Below the pieces are notes generated by a model. It did not search any database. It was not told the DNA's origin and saw only the letters and a program-made list of their open reading frames with translations. Positions 44,292 to 52,902 of a stretch of DNA of 64,000 bases are shown here, piece by piece. Position numbers and translations under genes: made by a program. The stretch's first letter is position 1. Each line of letters starts with the position of its first letter. The DNA is from Conyzicola nivalis (lineage in GTDB: Bacteria; Actinomycetota; Actinomycetes; Actinomycetales; Microbacteriaceae), in assembly GCF_014639655.1 (NCBI RefSeq), contig NZ_BMGB01000001.1, positions 62,001 through 126,000 of the forward strand, read 5' to 3'.

Positions 44292-47195
44292 TTGACTTCC
44301 ACAGCAAACCCACCCGTCAGCCGCACGAGGGTCACCCTCGCGATTACCGCAGCGATCCTCGCAGTGCTGGTGGTGATCTTCTTCATCGTCGCCGGGTTCT
44401 ACACCGACATTCTCTGGTTCGACCAGCTCGACTTCCTCAACGTGCTCACGACGCAGTGGATCGCCACCGCCGTCATGTTCCTCGTCGGATTCCTGGCCAT
44501 GGCCGTGCCCGTCTGGGTGAGCATCGAGGTCGCCTTCCGCGCCCGCCCGGTCTACGCGAAGCTCAACTCGCAGCTCGACCGCTACCAGCAGGTCATCGAG
44601 CCGCTGCGCCGCCTCGCGATGATCGGCATCCCCGCCGTCCTCGGGCTCTTCACCGGCGTCTCGGCGGCCACTCGCTGGCCCGTCGTTCTCCAGTACTTCA
44701 ACCGCACCTCGTTCGGCGAGACCGACCCGCAGTTCGGGCTCGACGTCTCGTTCTATATGTTCGAACTGCCGTTCTTCCGCGGCGTCGTGGCCTACGCCTC
44801 GGCGATCGTGCTCATCGCGGGCATCGCCGCCCTCGCCACCACCTACCTCTACGGTGCGATCCGAGTGACGGGCCGCGAGGTGCGCATCTCGCGTTCCGCA
44901 CGCATCCAGCTCGCCATCATGGCGGCCCTCTACGTGGCCCTCCAGGCGCTCAGCATCTGGCTCGACCAGTACACGACCCTCGCCTCGCGCGGCGCAGGCT
45001 ACCTGCAGACGGGTGCCGGCTTCACCGAGGTCAACGCCACCATTCCCGGGCGCGCCATCCTCGCCATCGCGGCGGGCGTCGTCGCATTGCTCTTCATCGT
45101 CACCGCGGTCATCGGCCGCTGGCGCCTGCCCGTCATCGGCACGGCGCTCCTCCTGGTGAGCGGACTCATCCTCGGCGGCATCTACCCGTGGATCGTGCAG
45201 CGCTTCCAGGTGGAGCCGAGCGCCCGCACGCTCGAGTCCGAATACATCGATCGCAGCATCGAGGCCACGCGCACCGCCTATGGTGTCGACGGCGTGACTG
45301 AGACCCCCTACAACGCCACGACGGATGCGGAACAGGGCGCGCTGCGCTCCGACGCGGAGACCACCGCGAACATCCGCATCATCGACCCGGCTCTCGTTTC
45401 GGAGTCGTTTGCCCAGCTCGAACGATTCCGCCAGTACTACCAGTTCCCCGCCCACCTCGACGTCGACCGCTACAACATCGACGGAACTGTGCAGGACACC
45501 GTGATCGCGGTGCGCGAGCTCGACCAGGAGGGTCTCGGCGACTCGCAGACCCCGTACTCGAACGCGTTCGTCTACACCCACGGCTACGGCGTGGTCGCCG
45601 CCTACGGCAACCAGCGCACGACCGACGGCCAGCCGGTGTTCCTCGAATCGGGCATCCCCTCCACGGGCGCCCTCGACATCGAAGAGCCGCGCATCTACTT
45701 CGGCGAGGAATCGCCGGCCTACTCCGTCGTCGGAGCGCCCGAGGGCGACACACCGATCGAGCTCGACTACCCGTCGGGCGATGACGACGACGCGTCGAAC
45801 ATGACGACGACCTACGAGGGCGACGGCGGGCCGATGCTCGACAACCTGTTCTCGAAGCTCGCCTACGCGATCAAGTTCCAGTCCGAGCAGATCATCCTGT
45901 CCGACGCCGTCACGAGCGAGTCGCAGATCCTCTACGACCGCGACCCGATCGAGCGCGTGAAGAAGGTCGCCCCGTACCTGACCACCGACAGCGACGCCTA
46001 CCCGGCGGTCGTCGACGGCAAGGTCCTCTGGATCGTCGACGCCTACACGACTAGCGCGAACTACCCGTACTCCCGCGTGGAGAAGCTCAGCGACACGATT
46101 GTCGACACGACGACACCCGCCGTGCCCTACGCGGTCGACAACGTCAACTACATCCGCAACTCGGTCAAGGCCACGGTCGACGCCTACACCGGCGAGGTCA
46201 CCCTCTACGCCTGGGACACGGAAGACCCGATCCTGAAGACGTGGCAGAAGATCTTCCCCAACTCGCTGCAGTCGGCCGACGACATGAGCCCCGACCTGCT
46301 CAGCCACGTGCGCTACCCCGCCGACCTGTTCAAGGTGCAGCGCGCGATCCTCGGATCGTTCCACGTGACCGACGCGAACTCGTTCTACTCGAGCGACGAC
46401 CAGTGGGTCACGCCGAACGACCCGACGTCGCCGGCCGCGGCTCCCACGTTGCAGCCGCCGTACTACCTCACGATGCAGGTGCCCGGCACCGATGCATCCG
46501 CATTCACGCTCTATTCCACCTTCATCCCGCGGGCCGCGGCCACCTCGAGCAGCAGCATCCTCACCGGCTATCTCGCGGTGAACTCGGATGCGGGCCCGGA
46601 CTACGGCAAGCTCACGCTGTTGACCCTGCCTAAGCAGGACACGGTGCCGGGCCCAGGCCAGGTGCAGAACAGCTTCAACTCCGACACCGAAGTGGCCAGC
46701 CAGCTCTCGCTGCTGCAACGCGGTGACACGGAGGCGATCCAGGGCAACCTGCTCACGGTTCCCGTGGGCGGCGGACTGCTCTACGTGCAGCCCGTCTACG
46801 TGCAGGCTACCGGTGGCACCAGCTACCCGCTGCTGCGTAAGGTGCTGGTCGCGTTCGGCGACCAGATCGCCTTCGAAGACACCCTCGACGAGGCGCTCGA
46901 CGCCCTGTTCGGCGGTGACTCCGGAGCCGACGCCGGCGACGGCGGCACCGTCGTGACCCCGGTGCCAGGGGAAGAGGTCGACCCGGGAACAGATCCGGAG
47001 ACCCCGGTTCCCGCCCCGACCGACCCCGGAACCGACACCGGCGACGAGACCACGCTGGCCTCTGCGCTCGCCGACGCCAAGCAGGCGCTCGCCGACCGTG
47101 AAGCGGCGTACGCGGCCAACGACCTCGTGGCGGCGGCAGAAGCGGACAACCGCCTCACCGCGGCCCTGGACGCGGCCCTCGCAGCCAGCGAGTAA
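44292..47195 (+). CDS. UPF0182 large membrane protein
   Basis: The 967-residue product has seven hydrophobic helices in the first ~310 residues, then a large extracytoplasmic domain, matching the UPF0182 (DUF2126-independent, Rv3193c-like) family of unknown function. The last ~80 residues are acidic, Pro/Thr/Asp-rich and then helical (LASALADAKQALADREAAY), suggesting a flexible outside tail. The start is TTG 44292, supported by AGGAG at 44280-44284 and by the membrane-protein N-terminus. It is the second gene after the PDZ-Lon protease; joint conservation of the pair suggests a shared envelope task. Confidence 0.93.
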   Translation: MTSTANPPVSRTRVTLAITAAILAVLVVIFFIVAGFYTDILWFDQLDFLNVLTTQWIATAVMFLVGFLAMAVPVWVSIEVAFRARPVYAKLNSQLDRYQQVIEPLRRLAMIGIPAVLGLFTGVSAATRWPVVLQYFNRTSFGETDPQFGLDVSFYMFELPFFRGVVAYASAIVLIAGIAALATTYLYGAIRVTGREVRISRSARIQLAIMAALYVALQALSIWLDQYTTLASRGAGYLQTGAGFTEVNATIPGRAILAIAAGVVALLFIVTAVIGRWRLPVIGTALLLVSGLILGGIYPWIVQRFQVEPSARTLESEYIDRSIEATRTAYGVDGVTETPYNATTDAEQGALRSDAETTANIRIIDPALVSESFAQLERFRQYYQFPAHLDVDRYNIDGTVQDTVIAVRELDQEGLGDSQTPYSNAFVYTHGYGVVAAYGNQRTTDGQPVFLESGIPSTGALDIEEPRIYFGEESPAYSVVGAPEGDTPIELDYPSGDDDDASNMTTTYEGDGGPMLDNLFSKLAYAIKFQSEQIILSDAVTSESQILYDRDPIERVKKVAPYLTTDSDAYPAVVDGKVLWIVDAYTTSANYPYSRVEKLSDTIVDTTTPAVPYAVDNVNYIRNSVKATVDAYTGEVTLYAWDTEDPILKTWQKIFPNSLQSADDMSPDLLSHVRYPADLFKVQRAILGSFHVTDANSFYSSDDQWVTPNDPTSPAAAPTLQPPYYLTMQVPGTDASAFTLYSTFIPRAAATSSSSILTGYLAVNSDAGPDYGKLTLLTLPKQDTVPGPGQVQNSFNSDTEVASQLSLLQRGDTEAIQGNLLTVPVGGGLLYVQPVYVQATGGTSYPLLRKVLVAFGDQIAFEDTLDEALDALFGGDSGADAGDGGTVVTPVPGEEVDPGTDPETPVPAPTDPGTDTGDETTLASALADAKQALADREAAYAANDLVAAAEADNRLTAALDAALAASE

Positions 47196-47197
47196 CG

Positions 47198-48046
47198 ATG
47201 GTCGAGCTCGGCTCCGGCGACTGGCTGGACGCAAACCGCGCGCAGTGGGACGAACGGGTCCCACTGCACGTGGCGAGCGAGTTCTACGACCAGTCGAGGC
47301 TGCGGGCCGGGCACGGCACGCTCACCCCGATCGACGAGGTCGAGCTCGCCGCGATGTTTCCCGACGGGCTGGAGGGCAAGCGGATCCTGCATCTCCAGTG
47401 CCACTTCGGTGCCGACACCCTCGCGCTCGCACAGCGCGGGGCGGAGGTCGTGGGGGTCGATTTCTCGAAGCCCGCGATCGTTCAGGCGCGGGCGCTGGCC
47501 GCCGAACTCGACCTGGCCGATCGCTCGCGCTTCGTGATCGCCAACATCTACGACCTGCGGCACACCCTGCCGCAGCCCGAGTCGTTCGACATGGTCTTCA
47601 CCACGTGGGGCACTATCGGCTGGCTGCCCGACGTCGCCGAGTGGGCGCGCATCGTGGAGTGGTTCCTCAAACCAGGGGGCACGCTGTACTTCGCCGACGG
47701 GCACCCGGCGGCCTGGGTTCTCGACGGGGGAGAAGGCGAGCTGCCCACGTTGCAGTACCCCTACGACTCCGACGGCGAGCCGGATATCGGCGACGACGAC
47801 CAGGACTACGCGGTAGCCGAGGCGAAGCTCACGAACACCCGCACGTACGAGTGGCCACACCCGCTGAGCGAGATCATCACCTCCCTGCTCGCCACTGGTC
47901 TCACGCTCGACTTCTTCCACGAGCACTACGAGATCCCGTGGAAAATGTTCCCCGTGCTCGAGGCCGCCGGCGACGGCCAGTTCCGCTGGCCCGACACCAA
48001 ATGGCTGCCGCTCGCCATGAGCCTGGGGGCGAGCAAACCGCTCTGA
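47198..48046 (+). CDS. Class I SAM-dependent methyltransferase
   Basis: The 282-residue product starts 2 bp after the UPF0182 stop. The N-terminus (NRAQWDERVPLHVASEFYD) and the motif I LHLQCHFGADTLALAQRGAE with VVGVDFS fit the common small-molecule methyltransferase family (methyltransferase_25-like). The substrate is unknown. The distance to the preceding gene suggests cotranscription, but a functional link is not evident. Confidence 0.88.
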   Translation: MVELGSGDWLDANRAQWDERVPLHVASEFYDQSRLRAGHGTLTPIDEVELAAMFPDGLEGKRILHLQCHFGADTLALAQRGAEVVGVDFSKPAIVQARALAAELDLADRSRFVIANIYDLRHTLPQPESFDMVFTTWGTIGWLPDVAEWARIVEWFLKPGGTLYFADGHPAAWVLDGGEGELPTLQYPYDSDGEPDIGDDDQDYAVAEAKLTNTRTYEWPHPLSEIITSLLATGLTLDFFHEHYEIPWKMFPVLEAAGDGQFRWPDTKWLPLAMSLGASKPL

Positions 48047-48099
48047 GCGCGCACGGTGGAAACCGGCCCGACAAAGCCGTGCTATCGTTGATCTTGCAG

Positions 48100-48173
48100 C
48101 GCGGGGTGGAGCAGTTCGGTAGCTCGCTGGGCTCATAACCCAGAGGTCGCAGGTTCAAATCCTGTCCCCGCAA
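48100..48173 (+). tRNA. Initiator tRNA-fMet (CAU)
   Basis: The 74-nt cloverleaf has an acceptor stem CGCGGGG/CCCCGCA with the C1:A72 mismatch, a D-arm, the anticodon loop CTCATAA, and an anticodon stem ending in three G:C pairs (CTGGG/CCCAG). The T-arm contains GGTTCAAATCC. The unpaired first base and GGG:CCC stem are the identity elements of initiator tRNA. CCA is not encoded. Confidence 0.97.
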
Positions 48174-48180
48174 CAGAGAA

Positions 48181-48217
48181 GAAGTCCCGGTCACTTGTGG
48201 CCGGGACTTCTTGCTTT
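48181..48217 (+). terminator. Strong intrinsic terminator after tRNA-fMet
   Basis: GAAGTCCCGG (48181-48190) pairs with CCGGGACTTC (48201-48210), and the inner TCAC/GTGG adds pairs with a TT loop. TTGCTTT follows at once. Confidence 0.92.
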
Positions 48218-48229
48218 AAGCGTTCAGCC

Positions 48230-48559
48230 TCAGCGCGCCAACCTCGGCCGCACCAACCGGTGGCTCTCGGTCACGAGGTCGACGAGCAGCTGCTCGGGCA
48301 CGTCGAGCGGTACCGTCAGCCAATGCCGCTTGTTCATGTGATACCCGGGCGTGATCGTCGGGTGCTGCGCCCGCACCGCCAGGCCGTCGTCGGGCGCCGC
48401 CTTGAGGGTGACGGCGGGGGAGGGGTCTCCCGGTTCCGTCATGATCGCGAAGACCTTGCCGTTCGCGGCCTTGTAGACCGGGGTCTCCGGACCGAACGGA
48501 AAACTCTCCGTGGCCCCGGCCAGGTTCAGGCACAGCTCGCGGAAGTCCTGCTCGCGCAT
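48230..48559 (-). CDS. MmcQ/YjbR family DNA-binding-like protein
   Basis: The 109-residue product matches the MmcQ/YjbR family: NLAGATESFPFGPETPVYKAANGKVFAI, the LKAAPDDGLAV segment and PGYHMNKRHWLTV are typical. The fold resembles DNA-binding CyaY-like proteins, but function is unknown. The ATG follows the mtlR stop with no gap (TAGATG), so it is probably translated from the mtlR message. Confidence 0.88.
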   Translation of the reverse strand: MREQDFRELCLNLAGATESFPFGPETPVYKAANGKVFAIMTEPGDPSPAVTLKAAPDDGLAVRAQHPTITPGYHMNKRHWLTVPLDVPEQLLVDLVTESHRLVRPRLAR

Positions 48560-50464
48560 CTACTTGTCGATCATCCGAACGAGTTCTTCGATGAACTCGG
48601 TGAACCCGGTCGAGCGCCTGATGAGCTCGAGCACGCCGGCACGGTCGGCGAAGACCTCCACGAACTGGTCGAACGTCGACTGGAACGACGCCCGTCCGCC
48701 CGAGTTGAACGCAATGAGCGCGATCACGTTGACGCGGTTCTCGCCCCAGGGCATCGCGGTCTCGTTCACCGCGATCGCGATAGACGTGCGCGTGGCCGTC
48801 ATCGCCATCGCGTGCGGCACCGCGATCGACTCGGTGAACGCAGTCGACGAGAGCAGTTCGCGCTCGATGGCGCCGTCGATGTAGCTCTCGTCGATGATGC
48901 CGCGCTCGACCATAAGACCGCCCAGCACCCGGATCATCGACGCCTCGTCCGCCGCCTGCACGTTGCGCAGGAACAGCGACTCGTCGAAATAGAGCAGCAG
49001 GTCGTCTTTGATCCGGATGCGGCGCCGGTGCCGACGCACCCGCGAGATGGCCCGTCGGATGTTCTCCACGTCGCCCTCGGTCAGGAACGGCTGGATGACC
49101 ACGACGTTGTCGCCCGCACCGGGGAAGGCGATCGTGCTGAGCACGAGGTCGGTGGCGAAATCGCCGGAGTCCACGTCGGTGCGGGTCACCACGACCTCGA
49201 CGGACACCTCGTCACCGAGCGCCGCCTCGATGTGACGGCGAAGGATGTCGTGCATGTCGTAGTAGCCGGGGGAGACGATCGCGACCGTGAGGCGTTCCTC
49301 GTGGCGGGACTGCCGTTCCAGGTGCGACCCGATGTGCATCGCGATGTACGAGATCTCGTCGTCGTTGATCGTGATCGACTTCTCACGCTGGATCTGGCTG
49401 GCCATAAACACGGCCACGTCGTAGATCATCGGGTACGAGGTCTTGATCGATTTCACGAGCGGGTTGCGCGAGTAGGAGTTGTCCTGCGCCCGCGCGATCA
49501 GGTTGCCCACGTGCAGGGCGAACCGCACCATAAACGTCTCGTCGTCGAGGTCGAGCAGGTATTCCTCGCCGACCTGGCCGACGACCCGCCGCACCGTCTC
49601 GAGGTGTTCGGGAACGACGTAGTTGTCGACGACCGACTGCACCGGCTCGTTCTGGCCGGGGGTGATGACCCGGGTGGTGAGCAGTTTCGCGAGGTAGTCG
49701 AGGTCGGTGCGGTCGAGCTCGACGTCGAAGTGGCTTCGCGTGAGGTCGGCGAGGGCTGCCGTGATCGGGGTGGGGTCCGCGGCATCCGCAATTTTGGGGG
49801 TCGGGCGTCGGATGACACGGTCCACGGCGATCGCGACGTGCAGCAGCACGCTGTTGACGCCGTACTCGTTGACGAAGTAGCCCTGGGCCTCGAGCATCTC
49901 GATGAGCGCGGTCTTGAACGCGCCGAGGTCCTCGGAGACGAATTCCCGCTGGACGTTCTCGAGCTCGAGGAACCCCTGCGCGCTCTCGGTGCGGAAGATC
50001 TTGCTGAGCACCCGGCGGTACTCCGCCTCGGTTCCCGTGAGCGAGACGACACTCCCGCGTCGGCTCAGGGTCAGGCCGGCCTCCTCGCCGAGCACCTTGA
50101 CCTTGCGCAGGTCGCTCTCGATGGTCGACTCGCTCACGTAGAGGCTGTCGGCGAGGGTGTGCACGTCGAGACCGCCCGGCTCTTCGGTGAGCCGACGCAC
50201 GAGGTGGTGCACCCGGTCGCGCGGGGTGTCGGCGTCGCGGGCGCGGCCACCGCTCGCGAAGGTGGCGTAGGCCTCGCGGTTAAGGCGGTAGCCGTTGGTC
50301 GACGACGAAATGATGCTGAGCGGGTGCGCGGCCGCCTTGGCCGCGGTGACATAGCTGCGCACACTGCGCGTCGTCACCCCGAGGTGTTCTGCCAGCTCCG
50401 CCGCGGTCACGCGGTTATCGCTCTGCGACAGGTAGTGAAGCAGGCGCTCGTACTTATCGCTCAT
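48560..50464 (-). CDS. mtlR: Mannitol operon activator MtlR (PRD-type)
   Basis: MtlR is a transcription activator whose activity is set by PTS phosphorylation. The 634-residue product has two N-terminal helix-turn-helices (about 1-60 and 88-140), two PRD domains (about 180-300 and 300-405, His in LLHVAIAVDRV and YIAMHIGSHLER), an EIIB-like domain (about 410-500) and an EIIA-like domain whose active-site position is His551 in SIAVPHAMAM. The EIIB-like loop reads VAIVSPGYYDMHD, with no phosphorylatable cysteine, so that control step may be absent. It is divergent from the PTS operon. TAAGTT (plus-strand 50472-50477) is 7 nt from its ATG. Confidence 0.92.
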   Translation of the reverse strand: MSDKYERLLHYLSQSDNRVTAAELAEHLGVTTRSVRSYVTAAKAAAHPLSIISSSTNGYRLNREAYATFASGGRARDADTPRDRVHHLVRRLTEEPGGLDVHTLADSLYVSESTIESDLRKVKVLGEEAGLTLSRRGSVVSLTGTEAEYRRVLSKIFRTESAQGFLELENVQREFVSEDLGAFKTALIEMLEAQGYFVNEYGVNSVLLHVAIAVDRVIRRPTPKIADAADPTPITAALADLTRSHFDVELDRTDLDYLAKLLTTRVITPGQNEPVQSVVDNYVVPEHLETVRRVVGQVGEEYLLDLDDETFMVRFALHVGNLIARAQDNSYSRNPLVKSIKTSYPMIYDVAVFMASQIQREKSITINDDEISYIAMHIGSHLERQSRHEERLTVAIVSPGYYDMHDILRRHIEAALGDEVSVEVVVTRTDVDSGDFATDLVLSTIAFPGAGDNVVVIQPFLTEGDVENIRRAISRVRRHRRRIRIKDDLLLYFDESLFLRNVQAADEASMIRVLGGLMVERGIIDESYIDGAIERELLSSTAFTESIAVPHAMAMTATRTSIAIAVNETAMPWGENRVNVIALIAFNSGGRASFQSTFDQFVEVFADRAGVLELIRRSTGFTEFIEELVRMIDK

Positions 50465-50626
50465 TTACAGCAACTTAACCACGTTCACGCGGTCTACGCC
50501 TGCCCTCAGACGCTATCTTCCGCGGGGGCGGAAGGAGAACTACTGGAACGGGAACGCATTTCGATCAAAGATTGAGGTCTAAGTACGTCGATTCGCTGTT
50601 ACGCAGGGAACGCAAGGAGGCGATCC
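50465..50626. promoter_or_regulatory. Divergent mtlR / mannitol PTS control region
   Basis: This 162-bp gap holds the mtlR -10 (TAAGTT on the minus strand, 50472-50477), a possible forward -10 TATCTT (50514-50519) and a 7-bp hairpin CTTCCGC/GCGGAAG (50517-50523 and 50528-50534). It ends with the strong ribosome site AAGGAGG (50614-50620). MtlR must bind here, but I cannot define its operator by eye. Confidence 0.45.
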
Positions 50627-50956
50627 ATGACCACCATTCTGATTATTTGTGGTGCCGGCGCTTCGAGTACCTTCCTCGCCGGACGCATGCGCACCATCGC
50701 TGCCGCCCGTGGCGAATCCGTCACCGTGCAGGCCGCGAGCGACGACGACATCGATTCCCGCCTTCCCGCGGTCGACGTTCTGCTCGTCGGATCGCACCTC
50801 TCCTCGACCTTCGACGCCCTGCGCGACCGCGCTGCCGGCTACGGCGTACCGGCCGGACTGCTGGCGAGCACCACCTTCGGCCCCGGCGGCGCCGAGGCCG
50901 CCTACGATCTTTTCTCCTCCCTCACCACAACCCAGAAGGACACACCTCATGGCTGA
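50627..50956 (+). CDS. PTS EIIB of the lactose/cellobiose type
   Basis: The 109-residue product is a stand-alone phosphocarrier: Cys8 in LIICGAGASSTFLAGRM is the phosphorylated residue of Lac-family EIIB proteins. No Lac-type EIIA or EIIC lies in the window, and the mannitol system has its own EIIB domain inside MtlA. It is the first gene after the divergent control region and overlaps ptsH by 8 bp. Small EIIBs of this type also appear next to HPr in other actinobacterial mannitol loci, so it may regulate MtlR, which is inference. Confidence 0.85.
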   Translation: MTTILIICGAGASSTFLAGRMRTIAAARGESVTVQAASDDDIDSRLPAVDVLLVGSHLSSTFDALRDRAAGYGVPAGLLASTTFGPGGAEAAYDLFSSLTTTQKDTPHG

Positions 50957-51212
50957 CCGCACTGTCACGATCGCTTCCGCCCACGGCCTGCACGCACGGC
51001 CCGCATCGCTGTTCGTGCAAGCCGTCACCGCGACGGGGCTCACGGTCGAGCTCACCAAGGGTGACAAGAAGATCAATGCCGCGAGCATCCTCGGCGTCAT
51101 CTCGCTCGGCATCGAGCACGGCGACGAGGTCACCCTGCACACCGAGGGCGACAACGCCGAGGCGGCACTCGACGATCTGGCCGCCTTCCTCGGAACGGAC
51201 CACGACGCATGA
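50949..51212 (+). CDS. ptsH: Phosphocarrier protein HPr
   Basis: HPr carries phosphate from Enzyme I to the sugar-specific EIIA. The 87-residue product has the active-site His15 in HGLHARPAS and Ser46 in INAASILGV at the position phosphorylated by HPr kinase in Firmicutes; no kinase gene is in the window. It overlaps the upstream EIIB gene by 8 bp and the downstream ptsI by 4 bp (ATGA), so the set is tightly coupled. Confidence 0.96.
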   Translation: MADRTVTIASAHGLHARPASLFVQAVTATGLTVELTKGDKKINAASILGVISLGIEHGDEVTLHTEGDNAEAALDDLAAFLGTDHDA

Positions 51213-52897
51213 GTACCCTCACCGGAGTAGGAATCGGGCGCGGCCTCGCCGTCGGCCCCGTTCTGCGCATGCCCGAGCCCCTTCCCGAACCGACGGATGA
51301 CGCGAGCACCGTCGGTGGCGACGCGGAGAAGGTGCGCGCCGCCGGTGCCCTCGCCGCGGCTGCCGCCGACATCCGTCTCCGCGGTGCCCGCGCCGGTGGA
51401 GCCGCCAAAGACGTGCTCGACGCGCAGGCGTTCATGGCCGAAGACCCGACGCTCAAGGACGACGTCGACGCGCGCATCGGCACCGGCAAGACCGCCGAAC
51501 GCGCCGTGTTCGAGGCATTCGCCGCCTTCCGCGACCTGCTCACCAGCATGGGCGGCTACATGGGGGAGCGCGCGACCGACCTCAACGACGTCTCGCAGCG
51601 CGTCGTCGCCCACCTGCAGGGTGTCTCCGCCCCCGGTGTGCCCGATCCCGACTACCCCTTCGTCCTCGTCGCCCGCGACCTGGCCCCCGCCGACACGGCG
51701 CTCCTCGACCTCGACAAGGTGCTCGCACTCATCACCAGCGACGGCGGACCCACGTCGCACACGGCGATCCTCGCTCGCGAGAAGTCCATCGTCGCCGTCG
51801 TGGGCGCATCCGGAGCCCTCGACCTCGCCGACGACCAGGTCGTCGTCGTCGATGCGTCGACCGGAATCGTGAACGTCACCCCCAGCGAAGGCGAGCAGGC
51901 AGCAGCGTCCAGCACGATCGCCGCCCGCGCCGCAGCGGCCGACGCCCCGGTCGGTCCCGGCGCCCTCGCCGACGGCACCCCCATCCCGCTGCTCGCGAAC
52001 CTCGGCTCGACCGACGGCGCCCTGCCCGCCGTGGAGAAGGGCGCTGAGGGCGTCGGCCTGTTCCGCACCGAGTTCCTCTTCCTCGACTCGGACAAGGCGC
52101 CGACCGTGGCCGAGCAGCAGGAGAAGTACACGCAGCTGCTCACCGCGTTCGCGGGCAAAAAGGTCGTCGTGCGTGCGCTCGACGCGGGCGCAGACAAGCC
52201 GCTGAGCTTCCTCAACGACGAGCCGGAAGAAAACCCGGCCCTCGGGCTGCGCGGCATCCGCGCGCTGCGTGCCAACGAGCCGATCCTGCGCGACCAGCTC
52301 ACCGCGCTGGCCAACGCCGACGCGGTGACCGACGCCGACCTGTGGGTCATGGCGCCCATGGTCTCCACGGTCGAAGAGACCCGCTACTTCACCAAGCTGG
52401 CCAGGGAGCTCGGCATCAAGACCGCCGGGGTCATGATCGAGGTACCGGCCGCGGCACTGCTAGCCGACCGCATCTTGCCGGAGACCGACTTCGCCAGCAT
52501 CGGCACCAACGACCTCACCCAGTACACCCTCGCCGCCGACCGACTGCTCGGCTCCGTCGCCTCGTTCCAGGACCCGTGGCACCCCGCCGTGCTGCGTCTG
52601 GTCGGCGAGGTCGGCCGCGCGGGTGTGACGGCCGGCAAACCCGTCGGCATCTGCGGCGAGGCTGCAGCCGACCCGCTGCTGGCCGTGGTGCTCGTCGGTC
52701 TCGGGGCGACCTCGCTCTCGATGTCGGCGGCGGCGCTCGCCGACGTGCGCACCGAGCTCGCGCGATACACCCTCGCGCAGACGCAAGAATTCGCCGAGAT
52801 TGCCCTCTCGGCTAATAGCGCTGTGGAGGCCCGCGTCGCGGTGACCGCCGCAGCAAACTCTCTCACCACCTCAACCACACTCACAGAATCGGAGTAA
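51209..52897 (+). CDS. ptsI: PTS Enzyme I (phosphoenolpyruvate-protein phosphotransferase)
   Basis: Enzyme I takes phosphate from phosphoenolpyruvate and passes it to HPr. The 562-residue product has the phosphorylated His184 in GGPTSHTAILARE, the HPr-binding N-terminal helix domain, and the PEP-binding C-domain with GVGLFRTEFLF and GICGEAAADP. It starts by overlapping ptsH and ends 5 bp before mtlA. Having the general enzymes inside a sugar operon means mannitol induction also raises PTS capacity. Confidence 0.96.
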   Translation: MSTLTGVGIGRGLAVGPVLRMPEPLPEPTDDASTVGGDAEKVRAAGALAAAAADIRLRGARAGGAAKDVLDAQAFMAEDPTLKDDVDARIGTGKTAERAVFEAFAAFRDLLTSMGGYMGERATDLNDVSQRVVAHLQGVSAPGVPDPDYPFVLVARDLAPADTALLDLDKVLALITSDGGPTSHTAILAREKSIVAVVGASGALDLADDQVVVVDASTGIVNVTPSEGEQAAASSTIAARAAAADAPVGPGALADGTPIPLLANLGSTDGALPAVEKGAEGVGLFRTEFLFLDSDKAPTVAEQQEKYTQLLTAFAGKKVVVRALDAGADKPLSFLNDEPEENPALGLRGIRALRANEPILRDQLTALANADAVTDADLWVMAPMVSTVEETRYFTKLARELGIKTAGVMIEVPAAALLADRILPETDFASIGTNDLTQYTLAADRLLGSVASFQDPWHPAVLRLVGEVGRAGVTAGKPVGICGEAAADPLLAVVLVGLGATSLSMSAAALADVRTELARYTLAQTQEFAEIALSANSAVEARVAVTAAANSLTTSTTLTESE

Positions 52898-52902
52898 CAC
52901 CC

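Noticed and set aside
50572-51300. A 242-codon frame overlapping EIIB and HPr genes
   Set aside because: Basic low-complexity translation; EIIB and HPr with active-site residues are certain in the other frames.
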